Of a stretch of DNA of 64,000 nucleotides, positions 62,158 through 64,000 are shown one piece after another. The stretch covers positions 20,438,520 through 20,502,519 of the forward strand of contig CM062289.1 in assembly GCA_031216915.1 (NCBI GenBank), given 5' to 3'. Within the stretch, counting starts at the first letter, position 1. Each line of letters opens with the position of its first letter. The position numbers were made by a program, and so were the translations under genes. This stretch comes from Pictodentalium vernedei (taxonomy: Eukaryota; Mollusca; Scaphopoda; Dentaliida; Dentaliidae). Under the pieces are notes generated by a model, which did no database searches, was not told the DNA's origin, and worked only from the letters and a program-made list of their open reading frames with translations.

Positions 62158-64000
62158 TGAGGAGAGTATTATAACTGTTGGTGCCCCTCTACACCCCCAC
62201 CCCCACCCCACCTCGGCACTTTTTTAAACCTCACCATTAGATTCCTGGTAAAAAATTACCCCTAGTAGACCCCTTTGAAGACCTATATCAGTGAGAAAAA
62301 TGTTGGTCATAACTTTTGGTGCCCCTCTACACCCGCATCCCCACCCGATACTTTTTTAAACCCCACCATTAGATTCCTGATAAAAATGTACCCCTAGTAG
62401 AAAAAAATTTTGGTCATAACTTGTGGTGCCCCCACACCCCCACCCTCACCCCCACACACTTTTTTAAACCTGACGATGACATCCGCCATAAAAAAGTACT
62501 CCTAGTAGACCCATTTTGGACACTCGGGGTGGCCCCATATTCATTTTTATAGTGGACAGACAGACAGACATACAGACATTCTAAAATATAAAGAGATACA
62601 TAAAAGGACACACGTGTATGAATAGTTTAATCAATATGACATGAGTGCCAGCATGGAAAGATAAAATGAGAGGCTGCAATCCTCAAGTTTTATCCTTCTA
62701 CACCGGCACGAGTGCCATATCGATTAACCCATTCACATGCTTGTGTCATTCTGTGTTTATTACATGCCTCCATGTCTAAAAAAGCAATTATTAGAAGGAC
62801 AATTCATTTGACAACTCATCCCCTGAGTTCCAATGTGTTCCATGTGCCAGTAGGCACATAGAACACATTGGAACTCAGTGAAATTTTGATTCTATTTAAA
62901 AATGGGGAGCATGGTGGCTCAGTGGTAGACTGTTGGACTTCTATGGTAGAGGTCCCGAGTTTGATCCCTGTCTGGAATGATCTGCATTGTGTTCTTGGGC
63001 AAGGCACTTTATCCTGGTTACCTTCATGGGGGCACTTTGACACTATGTATAAGGGGTATACTTCAGATCACTGAACTTAAGCAACGTCGAGCGTGGTTAG
63101 TAGTTGGATGGGTGACCATTTTAGCGAATGATTCACGTGCCCGCTGCACGTCGATGGAGCGCATGTTTTCAACCAATCTAACCCTGCCTGTGCCACGATT
63201 CAGAGTTACGATGTTGGAGAGCTGACAGCTGCTCGTCATTGCACGGTGGCTCTTGCCGGGTACTCAGGCTTTCTCCATCTGTAAAACTGTCACAGACATA
63301 TGAAACCTGGCTGTTAATGTGTCATTAAACCCTAATAAAAAAAAAAAAATAAGGCGTACTGCACATCGATGGTGTACATGTCTTCAACCACTATAACCCT
63401 GCTTGAGCGGAGCTTGAACAGAGTTAGAATGTTGAGGAGCTGACAGTTGCTCGTCGATGCTCGGTAGTTCTCTCCGGGTACTCTGGCTTCCTCCACCTGC
63501 AAAACTGTCATGGACATGATCAGCCATTGTACATAAGTATGTGACCGTAAACACCAATAAATAAATAATTTCTTAGTACCTTGTCAGTTAGAATGTTGAG
63601 GAGCTGACAGTTGCTGGTCAGTGCTCGGTGGTTCGCTCCGGGTACTCAGGCTTCCTCCACCCGTAAAACAGTCACGGTCACGATTAGCTATTGTGCATAA
63701 GAATGTGACCTTAAACACTAATAAATAAATATATATAATATATAATTTAGTCAATGATTTCCATTCTGAACATATTTGTGGAACAGATTTTCATTTTCCA
63801 CATGGTTTAGGGTTGCTGTTGTTGGGGTTTCATAGATAATAAAAATATATTCTGTTCCAGAGTTATTCTCCTTGAACTTGTACAGAATTGTAAATTTTAT
63901 TATTTTGAGACATGAAGTTGGGTTCATGAAGGTTTATGATAAAGCAGGCTTATTAGTGTCCTATGGATACATTTAGTGGGATGCTGTATTGTGGACATTT
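62157..64000 (+). repeat. Large direct repeat, copy 2 (partner 26449-28296)
   Basis: Nearly identical to copy 1, including the C-rich tract, family-R palindrome, hairpin H (62818-62880), the tRNA SINE with nested 5S SINE (62906-63573) and the start of segment X. It continues beyond the window end, so the true length is unknown. Confidence 0.9.
62906..63573 (+). mobile_element. tRNA-derived SINE with nested 5S-derived SINE (duplicate)
   Basis: Same structure as 27203-27870: box A GGTGGCTCAGTGGTAGACTG, box B GAGTTTGATCCC, 5S part TCACTGAACTTAAGCAACGT at about 63068. Present because the whole segment was duplicated, not by a second insertion. Confidence 0.8.

Overview
This is a eukaryotic, intron-rich and very repeat-dense window, most likely from a marine mollusc and probably a bivalve. 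I infer this from the dominant repeats. Several element families have a palindromic 5' end, a central array of about 150-170 bp monomers and a 3' hairpin, which is the layout I know from the bivalve 'pearl'/BIV160-type repeats. They occur alongside tRNA- and 5S-derived SINEs with TAAA tails, palindromic MITEs and a DIRS-type retrotransposon. No bacterial operon, rRNA operon or CRISPR array is present.

Only three pieces look like host gene. Two plus-strand exons (21301-21415 and 36890-36988) join in phase into the C-terminal RAP domain of a FASTK-family mitochondrial RNA-binding protein. They are separated by a 15.5 kb intron made almost wholly of transposons. A minus-strand terminal exon (61972-62075) encodes an acidic C-terminus of an unidentified protein.

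Layout. 1-2.8 kb: 3' part of a pearl/Helentron-like element with 167-bp monomers. 2.8-13.9 kb: palindromic MITEs, a MULE with a decayed FLYWCH-type transposase and an 8-bp target duplication (5287-7008), a hAT-like element (7917-9093), and a 78-bp higher-order tandem array (10.04-10.83 kb). 13.912-20.445 kb: an apparently full-length DIRS retrotransposon with inverted terminal repeats, Gag-like ORF, RT/RNase H/methyltransferase ORF, tyrosine recombinase ORF and an internal complementary region that reproduces the circle junction. 20.4-37 kb: the FASTK intron, with SINEs, a segment repeated at 62-64 kb, and a composite Helentron-like element (29.47-34.19 kb). 37-51 kb: MITEs, a second Helentron-like family, a foldback element, and a Tc1-like element with a dead transposase (43.8-45.4 kb). 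51.3-58.2 kb: further Helentron-like elements and a 148-bp array. 58.7-60.3 kb: 59-bp satellite arrays with TTAA-type ends. 60.5-64 kb: MITEs, a SINE, the acidic exon and the second copy of the 26.4-28.3 kb segment.

The genes do not form a pathway. The window records repeated nested transposition, and several insertions can be read against intact copies of their target elsewhere in the window. These give direct evidence for TTAA-duplicating MITEs and for insertion between T residues without target duplication. All family names come from reading the sequence and from memory; no database search was run.
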